A stretch of DNA of 53,724 nt, taken from NCBI RefSeq assembly GCF_000383235.1, contig NZ_KB910952.1, forward strand, positions 1 through 53,724, given 5' to 3'. Below the pieces are notes generated by a model, which saw only the letters and a list, made by a program, of their open reading frames with translations, ran no database searches and was not told the origin of the DNA. The position numbers and the translations under genes are program-made. The DNA comes from Bacillus sp. 123MFChir2. GTDB taxonomy: Bacteria; Bacillota; Bacilli; Bacillales; Bacillaceae_G. Of this stretch, positions 17,649-26,516 are shown piece by piece. The first letter of the stretch is position 1; each line of letters opens with the position of its first letter.

Positions 17649-18455
17649 TTATAAAGGTAAGTCTCTTCTCTTAAACAACATAACAGCCACTAGAAAAAGA
17701 ATACAAGACGCTGCAAGTAACCCAATGCTTGCCGGCCATATGTTATACGTTCCATCCACAATTTCTTGCGGGCGATACAAATTAAATATAGATAGATTTC
17801 TCATCCATTCTAATTTCTCACTCAATTTCCCTAGCATATCTAATCCATAAAATAATACTGTTATACCTGTAGAAATACTTAACGCTTTCTTTTCATCATT
17901 CAGTAAACAGGAAAAGAGAAATGAATAGGCACAAATAACAAGAAATACGAGTCCACCTAGAAAATTAAGTTTTAAAAATAGTACTTTATCAAGAGATACT
18001 TTTTCAATTAGCCACTCTGCCCCTGCTAAACCGCCAAGATAAGTAGCGATAACGATTGTAAATAAGCCGATGATTAAGACGGATGCCTGTGTCGAAATTA
18101 CCTTTGTACGTGAAACAGATGTCGATAATAAATAAGCCATCGAACCTCTATCAACTAGATGAGCAACGAGTTGTGTCGTTGCTAAAATACTATATACTAT
18201 TAATAGCAAAACAAAGATTAACCCATAATATTCTCCAGCTAAAAAATCACTCAATTGGTTAAACCCTTTTTCAAACCCTACTGCTTTTAAAACCCCTTTC
18301 GGCATCGCTTTCATGATTTCCTCTATTCCCTTTGCTGATGAAAGCGATGGAAAGATCCAGATGAGTAACCATAAATAAAGAACAGAGCCAACAGAATAGT
18401 TCAAAATCATTTTTGCATTTGCTTTTAAACTTGCAACAAATAGCGCTTTACTCAT
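17649..18455 (-). CDS. ABC-2 type transporter permease
   Basis: A 268-aa integral membrane protein with about six hydrophobic segments (for example GSVLYLWLLIWIFP, IFVLLLIVYSIL and the C-terminal IGLLAASCILFLVAVMLF). It overlaps the ATPase gene by 4 bases (ATGA-type coupling), so the two form one exporter. The substrate is unknown. A TetR-type regulator is divergent, an arrangement typical of drug, peptide or lipid efflux systems. Confidence 0.82.
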   Translation of the reverse strand: MSKALFVASLKANAKMILNYSVGSVLYLWLLIWIFPSLSSAKGIEEIMKAMPKGVLKAVGFEKGFNQLSDFLAGEYYGLIFVLLLIVYSILATTQLVAHLVDRGSMAYLLSTSVSRTKVISTQASVLIIGLFTIVIATYLGGLAGAEWLIEKVSLDKVLFLKLNFLGGLVFLVICAYSFLFSCLLNDEKKALSISTGITVLFYGLDMLGKLSEKLEWMRNLSIFNLYRPQEIVDGTYNIWPASIGLLAASCILFLVAVMLFKRRDLPL

Positions 18456-19342
18456 AATCGATCTTCTCCTTCCGCATCATAATAATGCATAAAGATATTT
18501 TCTAAATCCATTGTTCTCACCTGAAAACCAATTATATCGTGCTGCGCTAATGTTTGAAGAAGCTCATTATAATTTCCTTGTACAATAATAGAAGCTGTAT
18601 TCCCTTGTACACTCTCAATTTGCAGCGATGTTTTCTTTAATGATTGCAAATCTTTGTGCGAAGATACTGTTACGTCAATCACTTGCCTTTGTTTCGCTCG
18701 CAAATCATGAATATTTTCAACCGTTAATAATCGTCCTTCTTTAATAATCCCCACTCGGTCACAAGTTCGTTCAATTTCTGTAAAAATATGGGAAGACATG
18801 AAAATGGTTTTCCCTTTTTGTTTTTCTTCTAAAATAAGATCTACAAATAACTGCTGCATGAGCGGATCTAAACCTGAAGTCGGTTCATCTAAAATGAGTA
18901 CATCAGGATCATGCATAAAGGCTGCTACAATCCCTACCTTTTGTTTCATTCCTTTAGACATTTTTCGAATAGGTGTTTTCACATCAAACTGAAAGCGTTC
19001 AATTAATTCATCACGGCGGCCGTTATTCTTCATCCCACGCATCCCTTGCATAAGTTGTAAAAATTCCAGTCCGTTCATTCCTTCAATAAAAGAAATCTCT
19101 CCTGGTAAGTAACCAACACTTCTTTGAATTTTTGCTGCGTCTTTCCAACAATCAAGTCCAAAAATCGTCGCTGTTCCAGAAGTAGGTTGTATAAAACCCA
19201 TTAAATTACGAATTGTTGTTGATTTTCCAGCTCCATTGGGGCCTAAATAACCAAATACTTCTCCTTCTTTTACTTGAAATGAAACATCGAATAAACCTTT
19301 TCCGTTTGAAAATTGTTTCGTTACATTTTGAACAATTAACAT
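18452..19342 (-). CDS. ABC transporter ATP-binding protein (exporter type)
   Basis: 296 aa. Walker A GPNGAGKST (about residues 35-43), Q-loop region, a signature-like MSKGMKQKVGI, Walker B VLILDEPTSGLDP, and a switch His in MSSHIFTEI. The C-terminal extension of about 80 residues is as in DRR/CcmA-type exporters that pair with ABC-2 permeases. The gene starts 163 bases from the divergent TetR gene; that gap holds two matching palindromes. Confidence 0.9.
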   Translation of the reverse strand: MLIVQNVTKQFSNGKGLFDVSFQVKEGEVFGYLGPNGAGKSTTIRNLMGFIQPTSGTATIFGLDCWKDAAKIQRSVGYLPGEISFIEGMNGLEFLQLMQGMRGMKNNGRRDELIERFQFDVKTPIRKMSKGMKQKVGIVAAFMHDPDVLILDEPTSGLDPLMQQLFVDLILEEKQKGKTIFMSSHIFTEIERTCDRVGIIKEGRLLTVENIHDLRAKQRQVIDVTVSSHKDLQSLKKTSLQIESVQGNTASIIVQGNYNELLQTLAQHDIIGFQVRTMDLENIFMHYYDAEGEDRL

Positions 19343-19355
19343 AAAATCACCCCTT

Positions 19356-19387
19356 TTTTGAAATATTTAATATATCATATTTCAAAA
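19356..19387. promoter_or_regulatory. Predicted TetR operator 1
   Basis: TTTTGAAAT, 14 bases, ATTTCAAAA: a 32-bp palindrome just upstream of the ABC ATPase gene (start 19342). Identical half-sites with identical spacing recur at 19423-19454. Confidence 0.65.
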
Positions 19388-19422
19388 TTATTATACCCCT
19401 CCATTGCAAAGGAATCAATATT

Positions 19423-19454
19423 TTTTGAAATTAAATAAAGCCTATATTTCAAAA
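19423..19454. promoter_or_regulatory. Predicted TetR operator 2
   Basis: TTTTGAAAT, 14 bases, ATTTCAAAA, 52 bases upstream of the tetR-type gene. The spacer sequence differs from that of operator 1 while the 9-bp arms are identical, which points to protein binding rather than simple duplication. Confidence 0.65.
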
Positions 19455-19505
19455 TTGTTGTTTCTATTCTTAATATCTTGTATATTTGAGTAGAGGTGAT
19501 TTAAT

Positions 19506-20096
19506 ATGAACGGTTTCGAAAAGGTAAAAAAAAAGAAAAAACAAGCCATTAAAGCCGCTGCCTTAGAGTTATTTTCTAAACATGGGTATAAAGATGTAAA
19601 AATAGAAGCTATTGCAAAGCAAGCTAAAGTTTCACAAGTTACAATATATAATCATTTTGGGAGCAAAGATGCTTTATTTCACGAACTCATTCAAGAGTTT
19701 ACAATTCAAGAGGTCCATTATTATGAAGAACTGTTAACGAGCGACTTATCTTTTCAAGAGAAAATGCAGCGCATTATGACTCGAAAATTACAAAGTATAC
19801 AACGTTTACACCCTGAAATGATTGAACAAGCGATGCAAACAGATGAAGAATTGCGTAATTTTCTATTTACATATCAAAATGAAAAAGCGCTTCCCCTTTT
19901 TCTTCGCTTTATTGAAGAGGCACAGCAAAAAGAAGAAATTAATCCACATCTTTCAAAAGATATGATTTTGTTATATATCAATATGTTTTCTAAAATGAGT
20001 GATCAATTCGTTACACACTTAATCGGTGAAGATCGTGAACAACAAACTAAAAAAATCCTCACAATGTTTTTCTATGGACTTTCTAATCCAAACTAA
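19506..20096 (+). CDS. TetR-family transcriptional regulator
   Basis: A 196-aa protein. The N-terminal TetR helix-turn-helix is clear: AALELFSKHGYKDVKIEAI...AKVSQVTIYNHFGSKDALF. The C-terminal helical domain would bind a ligand. The ribosome binding site AGAGGTGA precedes ATG. Divergent from the exporter genes with two 32-bp palindromes in the shared gap, it is likely a local repressor of itself and of the exporter. The inducer cannot be inferred. Confidence 0.9.
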   Translation: MNGFEKVKKKKKQAIKAAALELFSKHGYKDVKIEAIAKQAKVSQVTIYNHFGSKDALFHELIQEFTIQEVHYYEELLTSDLSFQEKMQRIMTRKLQSIQRLHPEMIEQAMQTDEELRNFLFTYQNEKALPLFLRFIEEAQQKEEINPHLSKDMILLYINMFSKMSDQFVTHLIGEDREQQTKKILTMFFYGLSNPN

Positions 20097-20118
20097 AAAC
20101 CCGGCCTCGGCCGGGTTT
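20097..20118. terminator. Bidirectional terminator
   Basis: AAACCCGGCC / GGCCGGGTTT, a very stable GC-rich stem with T/A runs, between the convergent tetR-type gene and the SBP gene. Confidence 0.88.
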
Positions 20119-20123
20119 TCCCA

Positions 20124-21323
20124 TTATTTACTTACTTCTCCTTCTTGCTTTCCTGGATATTTCGCACCTTCGTACTTATAGATGTAAACTTTAGCAAATT
20201 TGTTATCACCTTTATCGTCGAAGGCTACTTTCGTAATTACGCCATCGTATTCTTTTATAGCACGAACGGCATCGCGCACTTGTTCACGTGTTGGATACTT
20301 ACCGTCATTTTTCTTAATAGCATCTTTTATTCCTTGTAAAATAACACCAGCTGAATCATATCCGTATGCAGAGTATGCTTCCACATCTTTTTTAAATTTC
20401 TCTTTATATTCTGTTACAAATGCTTTTCCTTTCTCTGTTACTGTTGGCGCTGTCGCTACTGTTGTATAATACGTATCCTTTAATCCATCTTTTGCAACTT
20501 CTCCCATTATTGGAGAATCGATACCGTCACCACCCAAAATTGGTGCTGCAACCCCTTTTTCACGCGCTTGTTTTACTAAAACGGATCCTTCTGAATACAT
20601 ACCACCAAAATACACAAGGTCTGGCTTTTTCGCGACAACTTGGTTTAACACGCCACTAAAATCTTTCTCACCAACTGTAATCCCTTCATAACCGACTATT
20701 TTTGCGCCTAGCTTTTCTGCTTCTTTTTTAAATGCGTCGGCTAACCCTGTACCATATGCGGTTTTATCTTGAATTACAAAAATATTTTTTGACTTTATTG
20801 TTTCAAGCGCATATTTCGCTGCCGCCGGACCTTGGAAATCATCTCTTGCAACAAGGCGTGAAACAGTCTTTAATCCACGTTCTGTTAATTCAACTGCCGT
20901 ACTTGATGGTGATACCATAACAAGATTTGCTTTCTCATACGTTTCTGAAGCGGCAATTGATACACCTGACATTAAATGCCCGACAACGCCTAATACGTCT
21001 TTATCAGCCGCGACAGACTGAGCATTTGCAACCCCTTTTTTCGGGTCACCTTGATCATCTTGCGGTACAAATTGTAATTCAAAACCTAGTTTTTTAAATT
21101 CTTCTTTTTGTTTCTCTACTGCAAGCTGCGTTCCAAGCTTAATAGATTCTCCAAACGCAGCTGATCCACCAGAAAGTGGGGATTCAGAAGCAATTTTAAT
21201 TACTTTACTTGTCCTTGCTTCATTTTTCGTAGAGGCTGAATTATCATTTCCTTTACCCGTACACCCTGCCATCATTCCCGCTAATAAAACCCCTGATAAC
21301 AAAAGAGATATTTTTTTCTTCAC
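20124..21323 (-). CDS. Branched-chain amino-acid type ABC substrate-binding lipoprotein (second paralogue)
   Basis: 399 aa, with a lipoprotein signal ending in lipobox MAGC (Cys21). The periplasmic-binding-protein type I fold (Peripla_BP_6, LivJ/LivK family) is shown by KIASESPLSGGSAAFGESIKLG, VVGHLMSG and ITVGEKDFSGVLNQV. It is closely similar throughout to the SBP at 26517-27725, so it is a paralogue placed at the far end of the same locus. It is separated from livF by the IolW-like dehydrogenase and its terminator, so it is probably transcribed on its own. It likely feeds the same LivHMGF permease with a different ligand. Confidence 0.9.
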   Translation of the reverse strand: MKKKISLLLSGVLLAGMMAGCTGKGNDNSASTKNEARTSKVIKIASESPLSGGSAAFGESIKLGTQLAVEKQKEEFKKLGFELQFVPQDDQGDPKKGVANAQSVAADKDVLGVVGHLMSGVSIAASETYEKANLVMVSPSSTAVELTERGLKTVSRLVARDDFQGPAAAKYALETIKSKNIFVIQDKTAYGTGLADAFKKEAEKLGAKIVGYEGITVGEKDFSGVLNQVVAKKPDLVYFGGMYSEGSVLVKQAREKGVAAPILGGDGIDSPIMGEVAKDGLKDTYYTTVATAPTVTEKGKAFVTEYKEKFKKDVEAYSAYGYDSAGVILQGIKDAIKKNDGKYPTREQVRDAVRAIKEYDGVITKVAFDDKGDNKFAKVYIYKYEGAKYPGKQEGEVSK

Positions 21324-21443
21324 AGTACTCCCCCTAATTTTGTAATATTTTTAATATTTAAAATATTAATCTATACATAAAGGTAGTACAATAAAAATCG
21401 TTAGTGTTTTCTCGTATAATTCCGACATGATATGCTAACATTC

Positions 21444-21471
21444 AAAAAGAGTCAGTGTATACACCGACTCT
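21444..21471 (-). terminator. Terminator of the dehydrogenase gene
   Basis: AGAGTC...GACTCT stem containing a palindromic GTGTATACAC core, followed by T5 on the minus strand; it overlaps the stop codon by two bases. Confidence 0.78.
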
Positions 21472-22498
21472 ACCATTTCACTATAATTCCATGCTGACTA
21501 CTTTGTAAGCAAGCTGTAATAACACGAATTACATTTAGAGCTTCCTCTGCTGTAACAGGCGGCACTTCTTGTTTCATTATTGCATCTCGGACACCTTTAT
21601 AATAGTTCTCATAACATCCTATTTCTGTTGGAACACGAATCTCTTGTTCCTCTGTAGAAAGAACAGCATACATAGGCATAGCATCTCCTCCATATCCTTC
21701 ATCACCAGGTTTCTTTCCTGCCTTTAGCTGTTCTTCTTGAGAATCCATTCCATATTTAACAATCGATCCTTTCTCACCGTGAATGCTAAAATGTGGTCCT
21801 GCAAATTTAACGTGACTACCACTATGAAGAATAACACGCATTTCTTCATAATAAAGAATAATATGAAAATAATCATCTATTTGCGCTCCTGGACGTTGAT
21901 TGACAACATCTGCATAAACCGCTTCCGGCATCCCAAACAAATGTAACGCTTGATCTATAAGATGTGAACCTAAATCAAACAGTATTCCTGAGCCTGGCAA
22001 TTTGTGTTCTCGCCAACGATCGCGAACATGCGGACGAAATCTGTCAAAATGAGCTTCATATGTATAAACTTTACCAATTTTATTATCTTGTAACAGTTTA
22101 TAAATTGTTCTGAAATCGTTATCAAAGCGGCGATTATGATACACACTTAACACAACACCATGCTGCTTCGCTAATTCTATCAATTCTTCTCCTTCTTCAA
22201 CAGAAACAACAAAAGGTTTTTCAACGACAACATGTTTACCATGCAACATTGCCTTTTTTGAATATTCAAAGTGCGTTGTGTTAGGAGATGTAATGATGAT
22301 AAGATCAATATTTTCTTGCATAACAAGCTCATCGATTGTTGTCACAACTTCTACATGTGGAAATGATGCTTTTACTTTCTCTTCTTGTGAAGATACAATC
22401 GTACGAATTTCGTAGTCTTCGATTGTTTGCAGCAGCGGAATATGGAAGGTTGTACTAGAAAATCCGTAACCTACAACCCCAACACCTATTTTGTTCAT
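21470..22498 (-). CDS. Gfo/Idh/MocA oxidoreductase, IolW-like
   Basis: A 342-aa NAD(P)-dependent dehydrogenase. It has an N-terminal Rossmann fold with GVGVVGYGFSS and then the family's EKP motif (VVVEKPFVVS, near residue 97). The C-terminal domain contains YHNRRFDNDF and the catalytic-type helix GILFDLGSHLIDQALHLFG. The sequence closely follows B. subtilis IolW (YvaA), an NADP-dependent scyllo-inositol dehydrogenase, so a sugar or inositol substrate is likely. It is isolated between its own terminator and that of the liv operon, and no inositol genes are visible. Confidence 0.85.
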   Translation of the reverse strand: MNKIGVGVVGYGFSSTTFHIPLLQTIEDYEIRTIVSSQEEKVKASFPHVEVVTTIDELVMQENIDLIIITSPNTTHFEYSKKAMLHGKHVVVEKPFVVSVEEGEELIELAKQHGVVLSVYHNRRFDNDFRTIYKLLQDNKIGKVYTYEAHFDRFRPHVRDRWREHKLPGSGILFDLGSHLIDQALHLFGMPEAVYADVVNQRPGAQIDDYFHIILYYEEMRVILHSGSHVKFAGPHFSIHGEKGSIVKYGMDSQEEQLKAGKKPGDEGYGGDAMPMYAVLSTEEQEIRVPTEIGCYENYYKGVRDAIMKQEVPPVTAEEALNVIRVITACLQSSQHGIIVKW

Positions 22499-22606
22499 AA
22501 AACCCCTCCAAATTATATATAGACTATAATGAATTTTTATTATATCAACTTATCTTTTTTCTACATAATGTTTTGCTTTTTATAATGGCAACATAGATGA
22601 ACATGC

Positions 22607-22635
22607 AAAAAAGCCACCCTACTTAGGGTAGCCCC
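22607..22635 (-). terminator. Terminator of the liv operon
   Basis: GGCTACCCTAAGTAGGGTGGC hairpin followed by T6 on the minus strand, just after the livF stop. Confidence 0.7.
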
Positions 22636-22639
22636 CATA

Positions 22640-23341
22640 TTATGCTAAATACGCTTCTTTCACAAATTCATTATGCATCAATGATTTTCCTTCTCCTACC
22701 ATTTTAATTTCCCCCGTCTGAATCACATAGCCACGATGTGCAATTTGCAACGCTTGATACGCATTTTGTTCAACAAGTAGAATCGTCATTCCTTCTTTAT
22801 TTAGCTCTGAAATAATTTCAAAGATTTGCTCAACAATAATTGGCGCAAGTCCCATTGAAGGCTCATCTAACATAAGTAAATGAGGCCCGCTCATAAGCGC
22901 ACGTCCAATCGCAAGCATTTGCTGTTCACCACCACTCATCGTACCGCCCTTTTGTTCTAGCCGTTCTTTTAACTTTGGAAAGTAGTGAAAAGTACGCTCC
23001 ATCCGTTCCTTCACTATTCTCTTATCCTTTACTGAAAATGCTCCCATCTCCAAATTCTCTTTTACTGTTAGGCGTGAAAAAATACGTCTTCCCTCTGGTA
23101 CATGAGCAATTCCGGATAAGGCTGTTACGTGCGGAGATTGTTTCGTAATCTGTTTACCCTCAAACGAAATTTCTCCTGACTTCGGTATAACAAGGCCACT
23201 AATCGACTTTAATGTTGTTGATTTTCCAGCGCCATTGCATCCAATAAGCGTTACAATTTCACCTTTTCCTACAGAAATATTAATTCCTTTTAACGCGTGA
23301 ATACCACCATAATACGCATTTATATTTGTAAGCTCTAGCAA
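22640..23341 (-). CDS. livF: Branched-chain amino-acid ABC transporter ATPase LivF
   Basis: 233 aa. Walker A GCNGAGKST, signature MSGGEQQMLAIGRAL, Walker B LLMLDEPSMGLAP, all in the form typical of LivF. It energises uptake through LivHM, dimerising with LivG. The start is TTG at 23341, supported by AAGGAGGGG 6 bases before it. It is the last gene of the livK-H-M-G-F unit. The ligand class is assigned by family only; urea or amide transporters share this architecture, but no urease or amidase genes are near. Confidence 0.9.
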   Translation of the reverse strand: MLELTNINAYYGGIHALKGINISVGKGEIVTLIGCNGAGKSTTLKSISGLVIPKSGEISFEGKQITKQSPHVTALSGIAHVPEGRRIFSRLTVKENLEMGAFSVKDKRIVKERMERTFHYFPKLKERLEQKGGTMSGGEQQMLAIGRALMSGPHLLMLDEPSMGLAPIIVEQIFEIISELNKEGMTILLVEQNAYQALQIAHRGYVIQTGEIKMVGEGKSLMHNEFVKEAYLA

Positions 23342-23383
23342 AATACTCCCCTCCTTGTTTATCTTTTTTCACTTTATTCTAAA

Positions 23384-24160
23384 TTACTTCTCTAACACGG
23401 CACTTTTCCCTAAATACGCTTCAATAACTTTTGGATTGTTACGAATATCTTCCGGGCTTCCTTCTGCAATTTTTTCACCGTGATCTAATACAATGATATG
23501 CTCAGAAATCTCCATGACAAGTTTCATATCATGTTCAATTAATACGATTGTAATGTCCAGTTCTTCACGCATACGGTAAATAAGAGCTGTTAATTCTTTC
23601 GTTTCTTTTGGATTCATTCCAGCTGCTGGCTCATCCAATAGTAATACTTGCGGTTTCGTCGCAAGCGCTCTAGCAATTTCAAGGCGACGCTGTGCCCCGT
23701 ACGATAAATTTTGCGCTTCTTCATTTAATAAGTGCGCTAAACCAACATATTCTAGAAGCCCATATGCTTTTTGCTGTGCTCGTTCTTCTTCTCTCGTTAC
23801 CCCTGGCAAATGTAACAAAATCCCCAACAGATTACTTTTTAAATGATTGTGAAGTCCTACCATTACATTTTCAAGTACCGTCATATTGTGAAAAAGACGA
23901 ATATTTTGAAACGTACGAGCAATACCATGCTTTGAAATATTATGTGGCTTGAAAGCAGTTATCCTTTCTTCCCCAAGGAGAATGTCACCTTCATCTGGCT
24001 TATATACACCTGTTACCATATTAAAAAACGTCGTTTTCCCTGCTCCGTTCGGTCCAATTACAGCTGTAATCGACCCTTTTTTTACTTTCATATCAACACT
24101 TTTCACTGCAACAAGTCCGCCAAATCGCTTTGTAATATTTCGAACTGTTAAAATCGTCAT
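23384..24160 (-). CDS. livG: Branched-chain amino-acid ABC transporter ATPase LivG
   Basis: 258 aa. Walker A GPNGAGKTT, signature LSYGAQRRLEIARAL, Walker B VLLLDEPAAGMNP (the AAGMN form is typical of LivG), and IEHDM with the switch His. The start is ATG at 24160, after GGGGTGAG; a longer frame to 24187 overlaps livM and lacks a site. It begins 10 bases after livM ends. Confidence 0.9.
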   Translation of the reverse strand: MTILTVRNITKRFGGLVAVKSVDMKVKKGSITAVIGPNGAGKTTFFNMVTGVYKPDEGDILLGEERITAFKPHNISKHGIARTFQNIRLFHNMTVLENVMVGLHNHLKSNLLGILLHLPGVTREEERAQQKAYGLLEYVGLAHLLNEEAQNLSYGAQRRLEIARALATKPQVLLLDEPAAGMNPKETKELTALIYRMREELDITIVLIEHDMKLVMEISEHIIVLDHGEKIAEGSPEDIRNNPKVIEAYLGKSAVLEK

Positions 24161-24170
24161 ATTCTCACCC

Positions 24171-25454
24171 CTAGGCTCCAAATACATTCTCTTTTTGTGT
24201 TTGCGATTCGCTTTGTTTTATCCCACTTTTTTTCAACTGCTCTTCATTAAATTTCCGATTTTTTGCAGGTATGAGTCCTTGTGGTCGATATAAAGCAAAT
24301 AAAATTAAAATTCCGCCAAAGATGAAGCGTTGCATTTTAGCTGGAGAAAGTGCATCCGGAATCGCAATCGTTCCACTTAAGTTTAATTGGTTTAACCAGT
24401 TTGTTAATTCAGTAAGTACCTGTAAATTTAAAATTGTCATAACAGCTGCTCCTAAAATAACCCCTGGCACACTCCCCATACCACCAAGCAATACCATAAC
24501 AAGAATGGTAATCGATTCTAGTAATGTAAAACTTGTTGGATCGACAAAAGTTTGTTTTGCGGCAAAGACAACACCCATCATTCCAGAAAATGAGGCACCG
24601 ATTGCAAAGGCTAGCAGCTTTGTTTTCACAAGCGGAATTCCCATTGCTTGAGCTGCAATTTCATTTTCACGAACTGCCTTCCACGAGCGGCCTATTTTCG
24701 AAAACTCTAATCGTTTTACAATAAAGATTACGAGTAGTAAAATACAAAGCACAATGTAATACACTTGACTCGATTGCAAAAATGTAAACCCGAATAAAGA
24801 AGGTGGTTTTACAGAAGATAAACCCATTGCACCGTTCGTAATATTGACTGGTTTATCTAAATTATTAAAAATAATACGGATAATCTCTCCAAATCCAAGT
24901 GTCACAATCGCTAAATAATCACCTTTCACACGCAACACTGGTATGCCTAGTAAGACCCCAAACACTGCCGCAATAAAACCGCCTAGTAAAATGAAAATCC
25001 AAAAACTTTCTCCTGACAATGGGTAATGACCAAATGGCATAAAGTTATTTGCTTGCGCTGTTGCAAAAATACCGTATGTGTAAGCTCCAATTGCAAAAAA
25101 AGCAACAAATCCTAAATCTAGCAATCCAGCAAAGCCGACAACGATATTTAACCCTAGCGCCATTGCAATATAAATTCCAACTAATGTTGCTACTTCCATA
25201 TAAGACTGAAAGGCCGGCCCACCGCTTGCTGTGAATGGAAGCAATATAATTAACACAAACAATCCTATTAACCATTTCCATTTACTGTGTAAATTCGTGT
25301 AATATAACAATAAAAGAGACAATAGTAATAGTAGAAATGCTGTTACTGATTTTTGTGCAAAATATAAACTTGCAGCAGTTATACCCACATAAAGGACTAA
25401 CAGTATAAGTTGCAACTTCGTATTTTCCCTTATCATTTCTAACCATTTTGTCAT
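24171..25454 (-). CDS. livM: Branched-chain amino-acid ABC transporter permease LivM
   Basis: About 427 aa, with ten or so membrane segments. The LivM signature GLNIVVGFAGLLDLGFVAFFAIGAY is present near residue 105, and the cytoplasmic coupling region around SKIGRSWKAVRENEIAAQAMG matches the family. The C-terminus has a charged tail. The start is ATG at 25454, after TAGGTGATC; a GTG three codons earlier directly follows the livH stop. The gene sits 9 bases downstream of livH. Confidence 0.9.
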   Translation of the reverse strand: MTKWLEMIRENTKLQLILLVLYVGITAASLYFAQKSVTAFLLLLLSLLLLYYTNLHSKWKWLIGLFVLIILLPFTASGGPAFQSYMEVATLVGIYIAMALGLNIVVGFAGLLDLGFVAFFAIGAYTYGIFATAQANNFMPFGHYPLSGESFWIFILLGGFIAAVFGVLLGIPVLRVKGDYLAIVTLGFGEIIRIIFNNLDKPVNITNGAMGLSSVKPPSLFGFTFLQSSQVYYIVLCILLLVIFIVKRLEFSKIGRSWKAVRENEIAAQAMGIPLVKTKLLAFAIGASFSGMMGVVFAAKQTFVDPTSFTLLESITILVMVLLGGMGSVPGVILGAAVMTILNLQVLTELTNWLNQLNLSGTIAIPDALSPAKMQRFIFGGILILFALYRPQGLIPAKNRKFNEEQLKKSGIKQSESQTQKENVFGA

Positions 25455-25463
25455 TATGATCAC

Positions 25464-26450
25464 CTACACTTTCTCGGCAACTGCTTTGCCAAAAATGCCT
25501 TCTGGTTTAAATATTAAAACGAGAATTAAAATTCCAAAGGCAAAAACATCCTTATATTCAGCACCCAATATTCCAGAAGATAAAATAGATAAATTTGCAG
25601 CGGCGAACATTTCTAGTAATCCAAGCAATATACCGCCAACCATTGCACCTCGAATATTACCAATCCCTCCCAAAACTGCTGCTGTAAAAGCTTTTAATCC
25701 TAAAATAAAGCCAATGTACGGATCTATTGTTCCGTATTGTACAGCAAACAAAACACCTGTTGCTCCGCCAAGTGCGGAACCGATAAAAAACGTTAGAGAA
25801 ATTACCTTGTTCACATTTACTGACATTAAAGAAGCAGTATCACGATCTTGCGCAACAGCACGCATCGCCATTCCCCATTTTGTTTTATTGACGAAAAAAT
25901 CTAAAGAGAGCATCATAATAACCGCAAGAGCGAGCAGAATAAGTGAGGATGTTTTTATTTGAGCGTTATTAAAAGAAGACATAATTGCTGAAGCTTGTAC
26001 TGTAATTTGATCATTGAATAAAGTAGGACCTGTTATAATGTAATTTCCTTTTTTTAATTCAGCAATAAAGCGAACGAGATCTTGCAGTAGAAAAGAAACA
26101 CCAATTGCTGTAATTAACGTAATCAGTTTCGGTGCTTTTCGAAGCGGTCGATACGCAACCCTTTCAATGCCCATCCCAAGAAAACCCGTTATAAGAGATG
26201 TTGCAACTAAAACAAGTAACAATGCTAACAGAGCTGGCATAACTGTCATTAGGCCAAACCCCATAAAAACAAGAAAAATTGTTGTCCCAATAAAAGCACC
26301 CGTCATAAAAATTTCTCCATGTGCAAAATTGATAAGTTCTAATATCCCATATACCATCGTATATCCTAATGCAACAACCGCATACACTGCACCAAGTGTT
26401 AATCCGTCAATTAGCACTTGAGGAAGGGTATGCATGATTTCTCCGAACAT
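25464..26450 (-). CDS. livH: Branched-chain amino-acid ABC transporter permease LivH
   Basis: 328 aa, hydrophobic throughout. LivH motifs are clear: GAVYAVVALGYTMVYGILELINFAHGEIFM at the N-terminus and the coupling loop TKWGMAMRAVAQDRDTASLMGV-type sequence (here ASLMSVNVNKV). It pairs with LivM to form the channel. It follows the SBP gene, with a terminator-like hairpin between them. Confidence 0.9.
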   Translation of the reverse strand: MFGEIMHTLPQVLIDGLTLGAVYAVVALGYTMVYGILELINFAHGEIFMTGAFIGTTIFLVFMGFGLMTVMPALLALLLVLVATSLITGFLGMGIERVAYRPLRKAPKLITLITAIGVSFLLQDLVRFIAELKKGNYIITGPTLFNDQITVQASAIMSSFNNAQIKTSSLILLALAVIMMLSLDFFVNKTKWGMAMRAVAQDRDTASLMSVNVNKVISLTFFIGSALGGATGVLFAVQYGTIDPYIGFILGLKAFTAAVLGGIGNIRGAMVGGILLGLLEMFAAANLSILSSGILGAEYKDVFAFGILILVLIFKPEGIFGKAVAEKV

Positions 26451-26477
26451 AGAAATTCCTCCCCTTTATTTTTCTCT

Positions 26478-26507
26478 AAAAAAGGTACGGAACATAAGCA
26501 CCGTACC
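26478..26507 (-). terminator. Hairpin terminator between SBP and livH
   Basis: GGTACGG / CCGTACC stem followed by T6 on the minus strand. It lies inside the operon, after the SBP gene and before livH. It probably allows partial read-through, so that SBP mRNA is in excess. Confidence 0.75.
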
Positions 26508-26516
26508 CATATCATC

